Of a stretch of DNA of 64,000 nt, positions 35,898 to 47,381 are shown in pieces. The notes below the pieces were generated by a model. The model was not told the DNA's origin. It made no database searches and saw only the letters and a program-made list of their open reading frames with translations. The stretch is from Spiroplasma tabanidicola. GTDB taxonomy: Bacteria; Bacillota_I; Bacilli_A; Mycoplasmatales; Mycoplasmataceae. The stretch's first letter is position 1; every line of letters starts with the position of its first letter. The stretch lies in the NCBI RefSeq assembly GCF_009730595.1, contig NZ_CP046276.1, forward strand, positions 1,054,001-1,118,000, read 5' to 3'. A program made the translations under genes and the position numbers.

Positions 35898-36746
35898 ATG
35901 GCACTAAATATTCAAACATTAAATGAAAAACAGATAGATTTTTACAATTTCAGCATTGAAAAATATAATTTATTTTATTGTAAAACGCTTAAAGAAATAG
36001 CTTCGATATATGGATGCGGAATGAGTTTTATATATAATTTTTTTAAAAAACTAAATATTAAAGGCTTAAAAAATTACATTTCTGAATTAAACGGTATTAT
36101 ATACACAAAAAAGAGTTTCACTAATAAGATGTTTGACTTAAATATTAAAGAAAAATTTCAAAATTCATTATTTATTAATTTTGAACAACAAATAGAGCAA
36201 ATTAAAAATATAGAGATACAAGAAAATAAAATAGTTTTAATAAAAAAAATACTGAAAAATTCTAATTATATTTACGGAATAGGTTTTGGGCATTCTAAAT
36301 TAGCAATAAAAGATATATTAAGTTTCTTTGAGTTTTTAAATCCTAATACTATATTTCTAAACTATGATAAAAATATTGATATTAAGCATTTTGTAAATCA
36401 AAAATCTGTAATTATAATTTATTCAGTTAGATTGGTTAATAAAAAATATTTAACAATAATTAAAGAATTAAAAAAAATTGAAAATATTAAAATAATACTT
36501 GTAACAAGCAATAGAAATATTGATGAAGAACTGTTCGAAATTGTATTTTATGTTAATAATCCAATGAAATATCAAGATTTTTTTAATATGAATATTTATA
36601 TAGGACCTTTAAATACTTTTTTAATGTTTAATAATTACTTAAAGTCTAGTATTTATCTTGACAATAAAGAATTTTTATTAAAAAATAAAAAATTTGTTAA
36701 AGAAACTATAGGCTGAGTTGATTACAAGGAAGCTGTTGATTTATAA
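35898..36746 (+). CDS. RpiR/MurR-type transcriptional regulator
   Basis: 282 residues. N-terminal helix-turn-helix (TLKEIASIYGCGMSFIYNFFKKL) followed by a SIS-like sugar-phosphate domain (YIYGIGFGHSKLAIKDI, IIIYSVR). A UGA-Trp codon precedes the last 10 residues. Strong ribosome site AGGAGG. Divergent from the lipoprotein-EIIBC-mannosidase operon with only 88 bp between, so it probably regulates it. Confidence 0.82.
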
Positions 36747-36762
36747 AGTGATGTTTTATAAA

Positions 36763-36795
36763 AAAACATACTTTATATTCACAAAGTATGTATAC
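36763..36795 (-). terminator. Terminator downstream of the epimerase gene
   Basis: ACATACTTT and AAAGTATGT pair across a 9-nt loop, with seven T on the minus strand after the stem. It can also end the convergent regulator transcript. Confidence 0.8.
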
Positions 36796-36839
36796 TAATT
36801 TGAAAAAAAATATGTTTTTATATAAATAGAGTATAGTTA

Positions 36840-37679
36840 TTAATTTATTTGAATTGATAAATTAATTACTTCTTTATTACCAGGATCAATTTGACGCATA
36901 GCCAACTTATCTCTAAATCTATTACCAATTCTTTTTTCAAGATCTGGTAATCCTCAATATGGTTCTATACAAATAAAATCCACATCATTTGTAGCTTTTC
37001 ATAAAACAAAGTATGGCTCTTTATCGAAACTCATTTTAATTTTTTTATTTTTATATTCATACAATATTGAATCCAGTTTAAATTCATCAAATAATAAAGA
37101 TTTAGAATCACTATAATCAACTTCAGAAATAACAACTTCTTTTGCATACATTTTTTCTTGATTTGGAATATATGTTCCACCTTTGCCGAACTTTGTTACA
37201 TATGCTTGCTCGCTTTCAAAAACAACTTTTGAATTTTTATCAACTTTAAATGCTGGGTGATGTCCAAATGAGTAAGACATCATTTCTTTTCCTACATTTA
37301 TAACTTCAAAAGTATATGTCAACATATTTCTTTCAATAATAATATTGATAACTAAATCGAAATCAAATGGATAAATACTTTTAAATTGATTATGCGCTCT
37401 AAACATACAGACCGCTTTAGTTTCACCTTCTAATTTAATATCTCAATCTTTCATTTGTGCAAAAAACCCATGTCTTGGTGTATGAAATTCTTTTTCATCA
37501 TGAACAAATGGCCCTGATACATTACCACAAATTGGAAATAAAATTGGTCAAGTTTTATTTCAACTCCCATCTTGTTGATACAAAACTTCTTCTCCTTTAT
37601 GTTTAATACTAACTATTTCTAAACCTTGGTTTGCAACTTTAAAACCAACGTTTAGAACATCATTTTTTAATTGGTACAT
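36840..37679 (-). CDS. Aldose 1-epimerase family protein (LacX/GalM-like)
   Basis: 279 residues. GalM-fold features include the active-site His region SFGHHPAFKV and the C-terminal CIEPYWGLPD where Glu is expected as catalytic base. Interconverts sugar anomers, probably of a hexose or hexose-6-phosphate. UGA-Trp codons present. Ribosome site GAGGAG. A terminator separates it from the sucrose EII gene, so it may have its own promoter. Confidence 0.82.
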
Positions 37680-37741
37680 TACTTTCACTCCTCTTTAAAT
37701 ACATGTTAATTTTACAAGAAAAATATAATTTAATTAAAATT

Positions 37742-37775
37742 AAAAAACTTAAAAAGTTTTATACTTTTTAAGTCT
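37742..37775 (-). terminator. Terminator downstream of the sucrose EII gene
   Basis: Minus strand ACTTAAAAAGT and ACTTTTTAAGT form an 11-bp perfect stem with a short loop and a T run. Confidence 0.85.
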
Positions 37776-37778
37776 TAC

Positions 37779-40379
37779 TTATTTACCTTTTTTAGCAAAC
37801 ATATTAGATACTTTTGTTTTAAATGAGTCTCTAACTAATACTTCTTTATTAATTACAGCTCTATTTGGTAATACCATTAATTCTTCTAAACCATAACCAA
37901 TTTCAACTGAATTAATTGCATTTCAAAATCCATTTTTATATTCATTAAATTCTTTTTTATCTGTATTTTTATAAACTCAATCAATATATTCATTACATTT
38001 TGTTAAAGTTGTATCTTTAATTGATTTAACTCTATTAGCTAATTCTTTATAGTCATTTTCAACATTTATTAATTTATCTTTAAATAAATTTTTTTGATTT
38101 TCTAAATTATATTCTTCATATTTAACAATTAAGTTATTGACTTTTTCAATATTAACATTTGGATTGTTATATATTTTTTGTATTTTTAAATACATTTTAT
38201 TTTTTTTATTTGCTTCTGAATCTTCAATATTGCTAATTTTAGTATTTAAGTTAACAACTTTTTGAATGTATTTTTCATACTCTTTAAAAGTTTTTTTATT
38301 TTCTTTAAACATTAATTTTAATTCATTAACTTTTTTTAAATTTTCTTCACTTAAATCATTATATTTTAGTTTTAATAATCTGCTGACTTTTCTAAAGATA
38401 TTTGTTGAGTATTTTGTTTCATCAAAACGTTCTTTATAGAATAAGAATGCAAATAGAATAGCAACACCCATTACAAGACAAACCATTCCAAAGTATAAGA
38501 TTTGATCTTTTACTTTTGTAAAGTTAGTAAATGGATAGAATATTCCTGGTCCCCCAACTGGTATATCTTGTTTTAAATCTAAGTTAGTTGATAACATTGT
38601 TACTAAGAATGCTGCAACACATGCTCATAAGAAAGGTTTAATTTTAGGTAAGTTAACCCCATAAATAACTGGCTCAGTTATTCCAAAGATTCCACTTGGA
38701 ATAGCAGCAATCGATACCCTTCGTAAGTTTTTGTTTTTTGTAAAGATTGCAATACCAATACCCATACCAATTTGTGCAAACATAGCTAAAGTGTTTGCTG
38801 GATATAATAATGTTGGTTCACCTTTCAAAACAGGTATACCAATAGCGACGTTAATTGGAACATGTAATCCTGTAATAACTAAAGGTTGCCATACAAGTGC
38901 TAGAATAGCTGGACCAAATCCATATGGTATTTTTTCAACCCCTGAAATTACTTTTGTAACACCAAGTTCTAGTAAAGATAGAGCTGGACCAAACACAAAT
39001 AATACTGGTAAGATTGTTGTAATAACAACAAGTCCACTACCAAACACCATTTCTAATGAAGGTGTTAAGAATTTTTTAAATAATTTTTCCAGTTTTGCTG
39101 CTAAAAATCCTGCAAATACAAACGGTAAAACACTACCTTCGTATGATTTAACAACAACTGGATAATCACCAATTGAAAATAAGAATCATCCTTTACTTCC
39201 ATATTGACTATTTTCAACAAATTTTCCTACAGAATAATCATCAGGATTAGTAATTCCATTTTTTGCCATAAAGAATCTTGAAACAAGAATCAATCCAACA
39301 AATACTCCTAATAAATAATTTCCTCCAAAATATTTTGTAGAAGTTATACAGAAAAATAATCCTACAAGTAATATCCCTACTTTAGTCATTGCATATAATA
39401 CAACTGATAAAACATCTGCATCTTGCATATTAGTTCCATCACCAAGATCTTTTGCTAATTTAAATTGTACTAGCAATGAATAAATTAATGCAAGTATCCC
39501 TGATGCAACAAGCACTCTAATGTTAGGACCAATTATTCCAGAAAGTCCTCCCATAATTTTTTGTCCAACTGTTGTTTTTTGAGCTTGCACTTGAACTTCT
39601 TTTTTACTATCTTCTTCTTTAATTCTTAAAATTTCTTCTTTTATATTAGCACTTTCTGCTCCAACTATAATTTGTAGTTCATCACCAATTCAGTTAATTC
39701 CTTTAACCATTTTGGTTTCTTTAATTTTATTTTCATTAACCAAACATTTGTTAATAATTCTAAATCTAACTCTTGTCATACAGTTATATACTTGTTTAAA
39801 GTTGATAAAACTTCCAACATTTTCTAATATTTTTCTAGCAACTGCATTGTATTTAGATTCAGATTTAACTAATGCTAATTTTTCTGTACTACTTACTTGG
39901 ATAATTTCAGGTTTATCTTTTTGAACTAATTCAATAGTACAAATTAAATCACCTTTTTTATATTTGCCTTCTTTATAATTTATTTTTTCAATTTTATTTT
40001 CATCGCTTGAAAAAATAAATGGACATTCATTAGGGATATTATTTTTTTTAAACTTTTCTAAGTTTACTTCAAATAATTTATTTTCTTTTTTTACAATATC
40101 ATTTGTTTTTAAATCTGTTTTAAAAGGTTTACCTTTTAAATTTACAGAATCAATACCACAATGGATTAGTAAATTAAGTTTTTGGTTTTCTAAAATGTAA
40201 GCGTGTTTAGTTTCTCATACCAAATTTACTTTAGCTTTTTCAAACGGACAATAGAATTCTTTTTGTTCTAGAACAAGTAGAAATCCATCACCCATTGATT
40301 TACTAGCAAAAGCTTGGTCTACACTTTTGTCCAAATCTTTTAAAGTACAATCTTGAGGTGCATATACTTTTATCTCCAT
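37779..40379 (-). CDS. PTS EIIABC (glucose/sucrose superfamily) with coiled-coil C-terminal tail
   Basis: 866 residues. Glc-type EIIA comes first (residues 1-150; active His in LLIHCGID), then EIIB (phosphorylation Cys in NCMTRVRFRI), then EIIC (GITEPVIYGVNLP). The A-B-C order is less common than B-C-A. After the last span, about residue 650, a 215-residue Lys/Glu-rich coiled-coil tail follows, including KKTFKEYEKY near 696. Adjacent to sucrose-6-phosphate hydrolase (13-nt gap), so sucrose is the likely substrate. Ribosome site AGAAAGGA. Confidence 0.9.
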
Positions 40380-40392
40380 AAAAATTCCTTTC

Positions 40393-41817
40393 TTATTTTG
40401 TATAACTTATTTTTTTTATTTTATTAGTTTTTAACTCAACCTCTTTTTGTAACTCTAAATTTAAATCTCCTATTACAAAAAATTTGCTTGTTAATAATTG
40501 ATTATCTACAAAGACTTCTATTATAGAATTATCAATCCAAATATCCACTTGTTTTAGTTTGTTATTATTTTTTATATAACGAAAATCTCCAAAATTAGAT
40601 TTTATTTTTAAAGATTGTTTTGATCTATCAAATATAACTTCGTCTTTTTTTATTTCTAAACAAATATACTCATTTTTTTCATTTTTTATTTTAATAACAT
40701 TTTCATTCGTACTTAAACTTATTCTTGCTGGTAGGTTTAAACTTTTTATTAATTTAGTTTTTTCGGATTTTAAATCATTTTCTAAAATGTTTTTTTCAAA
40801 AAAATTAAAAGGTTTTTTTTCTAACTTATTATTTTTAATATTTAGTTCAACTGGAATACTCAATGATCCTGTTCAATAATCTTTATCACTTGGATACTCT
40901 ACGTCAAGAGTTCCAACTCATGATATTGCAAGTAATTTTTCTTCATATCAAAATGTTTGAGTTGCATACAAATCTTGTCCGTGATCGAACATTTCAAAAG
41001 GTTGTTCATCAATTAAATCACCATTTTCAAAATCTATATCACTACATACAATACTTATAACATTGCTAGAATTTTGTAAATTATACTTATCAGTATTATT
41101 AACTCCTTGAATTGAAAACATAACAACATACATGCCATCAACTTTTTCTATATTTGGACATTCTCACATGTATCCAGGATCTTTAAGTTGTTTTAATTTA
41201 ATGTAAGATTTAAAAACTCAATTGTCTTTTACTTTTTCAAATACTGCAATAGTTCCCTTTTTTTCAAGAGTTTGTGCTCCTACGATCATATATTGTTTGT
41301 CATTTGCATAGATTATTTTTGGATCTCTAATGTGTTCTGTGCTAATTTTGTTATCATGTTTTACAACTACTTTTTTATTGACAATTTTATTATCAATTAA
41401 GTCCCCAACGATTTGATGTTGTGTTCTAATTGCATTTTCGTCTTTTTCATTACCTGTATAAATTATTTTAATTTGGTTATTTTCTAAATATGCTGATCCA
41501 GAAAAACAACCATGATTTTCTTCTTTTAGTTCTGGTGAATTTGAATAACCACAATCAATATAGTGAACAAAATCTTTTGTCTTTACTAAATATCAATACT
41601 TCAATCCATGAATAGCTCTCATAGGATGATTTTGATAATGAATATAAAAATATCCATCCTTATAAAACAAACCATTTGGATCATTCATTAATCCATTGAA
41701 TGGTGATATATGGAAATAAGGATAATATAAACTATATTTAACAATTTCATTAACTTTATCAATCTCATCATTACTATATTCAGTAATTTTTTTATATCTG
41801 TTTATTTGCTCTGCCAT
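40393..41817 (-). CDS. sacA: Sucrose-6-phosphate hydrolase (GH32)
   Basis: 474 residues. GH32 motifs: nucleophile Asp in NGLMNDPNG, the RDP triad in HIRDPK, and acid/base Glu in WECPN. It cleaves PTS-imported sucrose-6-phosphate to glucose-6-phosphate and fructose. ATG at 41817 is chosen because GGAAAG precedes it by 5 nt; an ATG six codons upstream lacks a ribosome site. The C-terminal beta-sandwich domain is present. First gene of the sucrose module. Confidence 0.92.
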
Positions 41818-41924
41818 TTTACTTTCCTTTTTCATTAATTAAATTTTAGTAATTATTTATTATCAAAAATTGCTAGATTTATACAATTAATGATACAAAA
41901 AAATTATAAGTTGCATTTTAACAA

Positions 41925-41957
41925 AAAAATAACTCATAGTTATGAGTTATTTTTTAT
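41925..41957. terminator. Hairpin between the truncated permease and the sucrose module
   Basis: AAAAATAACTCATA and its complement TATGAGTTATTTTTT form a near-perfect palindrome with flanking A and T runs. It ends the permease transcript. Confidence 0.85.
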
Positions 41958-41968
41958 AATATTATTAT

Positions 41969-42703
41969 TTAGTAAGTAACCTTTTTATTTATGTATTTTG
42001 CAACATAAATTGATACAAATAATAAAAATAGTGAAGCTGTTATTGGAATAAGTAATTTAATAGATAATGAGTAAATATCTTCTCCTTTAACAATAGTGAA
42101 AGGAGAAAAATATAAAAATCAATCTGCTACATTTTTATTTATTTCTGCTAATTTTATACTAATTATTTTATTGGATATACAATATACAATTATTAACAAG
42201 AAGTATCAAAAAATATGATAGTTGAGTGTTTTTCCTAATAAGAGCATATAAATTACTCCAAGCATAGCTACTGAAAACGCTATAGTTCATAATATCAAAA
42301 TCTCTAAAATAAATTTGCCTAGTTCTACAGGATTTGCTTCGTTACTTACATTTAAAGAAACTAATGTAACAATCAACTCAATTAAAAAATAAAATATTTC
42401 TACAATTACAAGAGTTAATAAATTTGATAAAAATAAGTTCAATTTAGTCATTCTTGTTGTTAAAAATATTTGATATTTTTTTGTTTTAACATTTTTAAAA
42501 AATAAGTAATATGCACGAATCATTAAAAATATAAATAAAAATGGCAAGACATAAGATGAAATATTACTATATATTTCAAAATTAACATCACTTTTTTCCT
42601 CTGTTCCAAAAATTGTTGCTAAAAATGAAAGAGATATTATAAAAAAAGGATCAATAAACATTATTCAATACTTTTTAAATTGCAATAAAACAAAATATAA
42701 AGT
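41969..42703 (-). pseudogene. ABC-2 type permease, 5' end removed by an IS element
   Basis: 230 residues from the internal ATG at 42661, with about six membrane spans (PFFIISLSFLATIF, LPFLFIFLMIRAYYLFF, KLLIPITASLFLLFVSIYVA). The open frame continues upstream of that ATG (VLLQFKKYWI) until the IS inverted repeat at 42704. ABC-2 permeases often begin with such an FKKYW segment, so the native start was likely destroyed. No ribosome site precedes 42661 and no partner ATPase is adjacent. Probably non-functional. Confidence 0.6.
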
Positions 42704-44036
42704 AAAGGGTCACCCCGAACTACATATATTTTAACAAATTACTCTCAAAAATTTCTTTGGAAGTATTTTTTAATTTGTTTATTATTCTATTATTAGAAAA
42801 ATTTCATATACAATCTTTAATTCAATTTATAAAAGTTCCATTATCTTCAAACTTATAACGTACATAATAATTTTGTTTTATGCTTTTAAAAAATGTTTCT
42901 ACTATCGAGTTTTGTCATGAAGCATATCTATCTGTCATGCTTTGAATAATATTGTAATTGATACAAAATTCTTTTATAATTAAACTCCTAAATTGTGATT
43001 CTCTATCCGTATGGTAATGCTATTTTTTACATCATATTTAGCAACTAAAAGTTGCATACTATTAATAAGTTCTTAGTTTGTTAGATTATTTGCAAAATAT
43101 GTTATTAAAGGTACCTAGAATATATATCTATATAAGCAAATAAGTAAATTTTTTTGTTTTTTATTTAAACTCCGAAATATCTAATCAGATTATTTCTAGC
43201 GGTTTATTTGCATTAAATTCCATTTTATTTGTTTCTTGATTTTTTAGTAAATTAGGAGCAGTATTTATTAGATCTTTACTTTTTTTAATATAAGATTTTG
43301 ATTTTCTACTTTTTTCACAATTTTTAAGAACTAGATTTTGTGTTTTCATAGAATTTAACACCATTTTCAACCTAAAACAAATTTTACTGTAATTTTTTTA
43401 TGCCCTCATTTTCAATGAGTTCCATGTTTTGAATCTTCATTATAAAAAGCTTTGTTTATAAATAAGACATAACTTGTTTCTCTTTTGGTCATATATTCTT
43501 TTAAACCATTTTCTAATCATTTTTTATAAGCTTTAGAATCAATATTTAAAACTTAATTAGTCAGAAAATGATATATTTTTTTACTCGTACCTTTTTGCTA
43601 ATTTATAAATTCAATATTTATTTTTGTTTTTTCATTCCTTGACTAGAGATGCTGCATACTTTTCCATAACTTCTGCTTTACTTGTTAGTTTTTTATTTAC
43701 TTTTTCTTTATATTGCATCTCTCTTCTAAAATGTTTCAACTCTTGTTTCATTGTTTCGAACTCAACTTCATGACTTATTTTTGGTTTTCCCCTCTCTGTG
43801 CATCAATCAGCCCTGCGATTCCTTTTTGTTTATACCGATTTTGTCAAACATAAATAGTTGAAGTTTGTTTAAAGTTGTATTTTAATGCTAACTTTCTTGC
43901 GCTTATATCTGTAGTTGCAAATTCATCTATTATTTTCTTTTTTTCTTCAGAACTAAATAGCTTTGTTTTTGCCATAAAAAAATCACCCCTCTACAAAAAT
44001 TATATACATAATTTTTATGTAGTTTGGGGTGTCCTT
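42704..44036 (-). mobile_element. Decayed IS3-family (IS150-like) insertion sequence
   Basis: Imperfect terminal inverted repeats: CACCCCGAACTACAT at the left and, on the other strand, CACCCCAAACTACAT at the right, extending outward with mismatches. Between them lie remnants of OrfA and OrfB in the minus orientation. No clear target-site duplication is visible. The element separates the GNAT gene from the truncated permease. Confidence 0.85.
42720..43975 (-). pseudogene. IS3-family transposase OrfA/OrfB remnants
   Basis: OrfA begins with a helix-turn-helix (KTKLFSSEEKKKIIDEF, ISARKLALKYNFKQ), shifts frame near GLIDAQRG, and stops early. OrfB fragments: CEKSRKSKSYIKKSK, then SDISEF (first Asp of the DDE triad) and near the end SMTDRYASWQNSIVETFFKS (DDE glutamate region). 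Multiple frameshifts and stops, even with UGA as Trp. Ribosome site GAGGGGTGA is retained. Confidence 0.85.
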
Positions 44037-44054
44037 TTATTTAAGAGATGTTTT

Positions 44055-44498
44055 TTATTCCAAATTTAGTTTCATACTAATATGTTCAATACCCGCATCA
44101 ACATATTTATCACCATATTCAACAAAATTAAATTTTTTATAAAAATATATAGCATTAACTTGGGAACTAATGTGAATTTCACTTGTTTCAAGTTCATTTT
44201 TTGCAAAACTCACAATATGTTTTACCAATTTTTCTCCAACATTCTTGCCACGATAATCTTTGATAACAGCTACTCTTCCTAAGTATCACTTGTTATCTTT
44301 CATATATAATCTCGCACAACAAATTGGTTGCGAAATTAAATATCCTACAAAATGATATGATTCCATATCATAATCATCTAATTCTTCTTCTATTGGTACA
44401 TTTTGTTCATTTACAAATACACTTTTTCTAATTAATAAAGCATCATAAGATAATTTACTGCCAATACCAAAGACTTTTCCAAAATCTATACCTTCCAT
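44055..44498 (-). CDS. GNAT acetyltransferase, ElaA-like
   Basis: 147 residues. N-terminal motif LIRKSVFVNEQNVPIEEE is the ElaA-type pattern; the acetyl-CoA loop is RVAVIKDYRGKNVGEKLV (variant of QxxGxG/A). One UGA-Trp codon in the middle. The substrate is unknown. The stop is only 19 nt from the IS right end. Confidence 0.82.
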
Positions 44499-44542
44499 AT
44501 AATTATCCCCAATCTACTAAAATTATATAATACTTACATTAT

Positions 44543-44571
44543 TTTACAAAGTATATTACAAATTATATAAT
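44543..44571 (+). promoter_or_regulatory. Sigma-70-type promoter of the lipoprotein gene
   Basis: TTTACA and TATAAT separated by exactly 17 bp, 33 bp upstream of the lipoprotein ATG. Confidence 0.8.
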
Positions 44572-44603
44572 AATAAAAATACAACCTAAGGGAGATAGAA
44601 AAA

Positions 44604-45482
44604 ATGAAACAATTAATAAGTTTATTAGGTTCAATCGGACTTATAGCAACTTCTTCAAGTATTGTTGTTGCTTGTTCAAAAAAAGCAAAGTCTGAATTCT
44701 CAAATTCAATTACGCCAAATAATGTAAAATATGGAGAAAAACAATCATTTAATGTAGAAATAATAAATCCAAGTGAATATGACAGTTTGAGTGTAGAAGA
44801 ATTACAAGGAAATAGTTATTTAACAAGTATTAAAGTTGAAAAAAACAAAGGTGATATTAGTAAATTTGTTGTAAGTTATATGGGTAAAAAAGTAACAGAA
44901 AAAGCTATTATTAAATTATCATATGGTGATTTAGTAAAAGAAGTTAACTTAAAAGTTGAAAAAAACACTTTAGAAGGTCTAATAAAAATTAAGGATCTTG
45001 GCCGTATAAAAATGGCTAATGATACACCTACAAAAGATGAGTTATTGAATGCAATTGAAAATGCTAATAGTGAAATTTATTCTCAACAAACTCTTTCAAA
45101 AAGTGATTTTGAAATACAAAACGCATCAAAAACTGAGGCTACTATAAAAGCTAGCGGTCAAAATTTAGAAGGAACTATTGAATTAACTTATAGAAACAAT
45201 GCCAAAACACAACTTAACAGTTTAATAAAAATAACTAATCTTGGTCAAATTGAAGGTAAAGAACTAATACCTAGCGAAGAAGAAATTTGAAATAAAGTTA
45301 AAGAAGTAAATATAACACAAATAAAAGAAGAGGAAATTAGATTAGAAAGTTTAATTTTAAATAGTGACTTTACTATTACGAAATATAATTCAAATGCAGC
45401 AATAAATTCAAGTCCAGCTTCATCTAAAATAGTTGGTAATGTTCAAGTTAACTATACATATAAACAAAAAAGTGGAATTTAA
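44604..45482 (+). CDS. Repeat-containing surface lipoprotein
   Basis: 292 residues. Lipoprotein signal with lipobox SIVVAC (Cys24). The mature protein contains a diverged tandem unit of about 85 residues: LEGLIKIKDLGRI...TPTKDELLNAI and LNSLIKITNLGQI...IPSEEEIWNKV. Repeated LI-I-x-LG-I units of this kind recur in Spiroplasma/Mesoplasma lipoproteins. Function unknown; surface exposed. Ribosome site AAGGGAG; one UGA-Trp. Confidence 0.85.
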
Positions 45483-45497
45483 GTTTCCACTTTTTTA
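45465..45497. terminator. Bidirectional terminator after the lipoprotein gene
   Basis: AAAAAAGTGGAA and TTTCCACTTTTTT pair with a 5-6 nt loop; A and T runs serve both convergent genes. Confidence 0.88.
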
Positions 45498-45890
45498 ATG
45501 TTTAATTTTTCTTTTTTCAGTTATTAAATCATATGCATTATTGATTTCGCTCATTTTCTTTTGAGCTTCTTTTGAACCATTTACATCTGGGTGGTATTTT
45601 TTTGCAAGTTCGCGGTATTTCTTTTTAATATCCGCATCTGTTGCACTAGTTGAAACTCCCATTATTTTATAAGCTTGAATTAAACTTTTTTCTTCCTGAT
45701 TAAACTGTTGTTCATTTGAATAATAATCATCGCTTGAAGATTGTTGATGCTGATCGTTGCTAAAATTACTTCTTTGATCATCTCTTTCTCTATTATTAGA
45801 TCTTCTTCCCGTTCTAAAAATTGATTGAATTATCATAACAATAAAAATATAGTAAAGAATTCTAAATATTATCTCTAAAACTTTATCCAT
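45495..45890 (-). CDS. Membrane-anchored J-domain protein
   Basis: 131 residues. An N-terminal membrane helix (VLEIIFRILYYIFIVMI), a polar Ser/Gln/Asn-rich linker, and a C-terminal J domain (AYKIMGVSTSATDADIKKKY, HPD in KKYHPDVNG). The inverted order relative to DnaJ, with the J domain at the C terminus, resembles DjlA-like or mitochondrial TIM14 anchors; it would recruit DnaK to the membrane. ATG at 45890 is preferred to an upstream TTG. Confidence 0.85.
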   Translation of the reverse strand: MDKVLEIIFRILYYIFIVMIIQSIFRTGRRSNNRERDDQRSNFSNDQHQQSSSDDYYSNEQQFNQEEKSLIQAYKIMGVSTSATDADIKKKYRELAKKYHPDVNGSKEAQKKMSEINNAYDLITEKRKIKH

Positions 45891-45910
45891 TATCAATCAC
45901 TCTTTCTTTA

Positions 45911-46207
45911 CTACCTTACTATTAAGTATACTATGATTGCAACAATTACTAACAAAATAATTACATATGCAATAACTTTATATACTGTAGAATTAATTTT
46001 TTTTCTTTTTTTAATCAAATTTTCTTTAATAATTAATTCTTCATCTTCTTTTAAAGTTTTTGTTTTAACTTCAGTTATTGTAAGAGATTCGTCATGATAT
46101 TCTTCAACTTTAAATTCATTTTCTAATACAAATGTTTCACTATTTATAACATTGCCATTAAAAACTCCAAACTTATTTGTATTTTTTTTATCTTTATTCT
46201 TTTTCAA
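45911..46207 (-). CDS. Small membrane protein, unknown
   Basis: 98 residues: a charged N-terminal 70 residues (NKFGVFNGNVINSETFV) and one C-terminal membrane helix (VIAYVIILLVIVAIIVYLIV), a tail-anchored topology. Start is a TTG inside the thiI 3' end (14-nt overlap), since no ATG is available. Unrecognised. Its position between thiI and the J-domain gene suggests cotranscription. Confidence 0.65.
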   Translation of the reverse strand: MKKNKDKKNTNKFGVFNGNVINSETFVLENEFKVEEYHDESLTITEVKTKTLKEDEELIIKENLIKKRKKINSTVYKVIAYVIILLVIVAIIVYLIVR

Positions 46208-47381
46208 CTAATTCACCATCTTTGCATATATACTGTTTTATTTTATTTTCTATCGAATAATTAATCATTTCATCTAATAATAAATTTTTTTCTTGATCTA
46301 ATGCTGTTAAAATTCTGGGTTTTGTAACAGGACTTTTTGGAACGTATAAAGAACAAACATCATCAAATGGTAATATTGATGTTTCGTATGTATCAATTTT
46401 TTTTGCCACACTTATTATTTCTTCTTTATCATAAGTAATTAAAGGTCTTAAAATTGCAAGATCTGATGCTTTATTAATAACGTTTATTGACTCGATTGTT
46501 TGTGAAGCAACTTGCCCTAAGTTTTCTCCTGTTATTATAGTTTTTGCACCAATTTTATTAGCTAAAATATTTGCGATTCTCATAAAAATTCTTCTCATGA
46601 TTGTGATTCGATAAGACTCTTCTTTTATATGCATCAATTCTTGAATAATCATTGAAAAATCACAAACATATAGACTAAAATTTGTTTGATTATATTTTTC
46701 TAATTTTAATGCTAAGTTAAAAACTTTGTCTAAAGCTTCTTTTGAAGTATGGGGTGGAGTCATGAAATGTAGAAAATCAACTTGCATTCCTCTTTTTAAT
46801 GTTAAATAACTTGCCACAGGAGAATCAATTCCTCCACTTAATAAAGAAATTGCTTTTCCCCCAACCCCAACCGGAAGACCCTTTGATGCTACAATTTTAG
46901 AAGTGAAAATATAAGCACCATCAATTTTTATAATAACACTAATTTTATTTTCAGGATTTTTTACATCAACTTTTAAATTATTTGTATTTTTTAATATATT
47001 TGCAGCAATGCTTAATTTTAAATCACTAGAACCAATTGAAAAACTTTTATCTTTTCTTTCAACTTCTATTTTAAAGGTAAACTCTTTTAAAGTTTTTGCA
47101 ATTTCTAAGGTTTTTGCTAAAATTTTATTTTCATCTTTTTCAACTATATCAACAATTGAAATTGAATAAATACCAAAAACATTTTTTATAATATTTATTA
47201 CTTGATCGCAAATCTCATTTTTTACAGATAGAGTTAAACTATTGTAGTCTTTTTTATAAACAATATCTTCTTTGTACTTTTTTAACTTAAATTTAATATT
47301 TTGAATTAGTTTATTGATAAATATATCTTTGTTCTTACCTTTTAAAGTTAGTTCCCCATATCTTACTAATATGCTTTTCAT
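46194..47381 (-). CDS. thiI: tRNA 4-thiouridine synthetase
   Basis: 395 residues. N-terminal ferredoxin-like and THUMP domains, then the PP-loop ATPase with LLSGGIDSPVASY around residue 183. The C-terminal rhodanese domain of the E. coli enzyme is missing, as in Bacillus. It adds sulfur at U8 of tRNA; the sulfur donor (a NifS/IscS-type desulfurase) is not encoded nearby. Overlaps the upstream gene by 4 nt (ATGA). Confidence 0.93.
   Translation of the reverse strand: MKSILVRYGELTLKGKNKDIFINKLIQNIKFKLKKYKEDIVYKKDYNSLTLSVKNEICDQVINIIKNVFGIYSISIVDIVEKDENKILAKTLEIAKTLKEFTFKIEVERKDKSFSIGSSDLKLSIAANILKNTNNLKVDVKNPENKISVIIKIDGAYIFTSKIVASKGLPVGVGGKAISLLSGGIDSPVASYLTLKRGMQVDFLHFMTPPHTSKEALDKVFNLALKLEKYNQTNFSLYVCDFSMIIQELMHIKEESYRITIMRRIFMRIANILANKIGAKTIITGENLGQVASQTIESINVINKASDLAILRPLITYDKEEIISVAKKIDTYETSILPFDDVCSLYVPKSPVTKPRILTALDQEKNLLLDEMINYSIENKIKQYICKDGELVEKE

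Noticed and set aside
38731-39165. Plus-strand frame opposite the sucrose EII gene
   Set aside because: Antisense shadow with no start signal.
43875-44282. Plus-strand short frames over the IS end and GNAT gene
   Set aside because: They overlap the transposase remnant and the GNAT gene in antisense and show no family signal.
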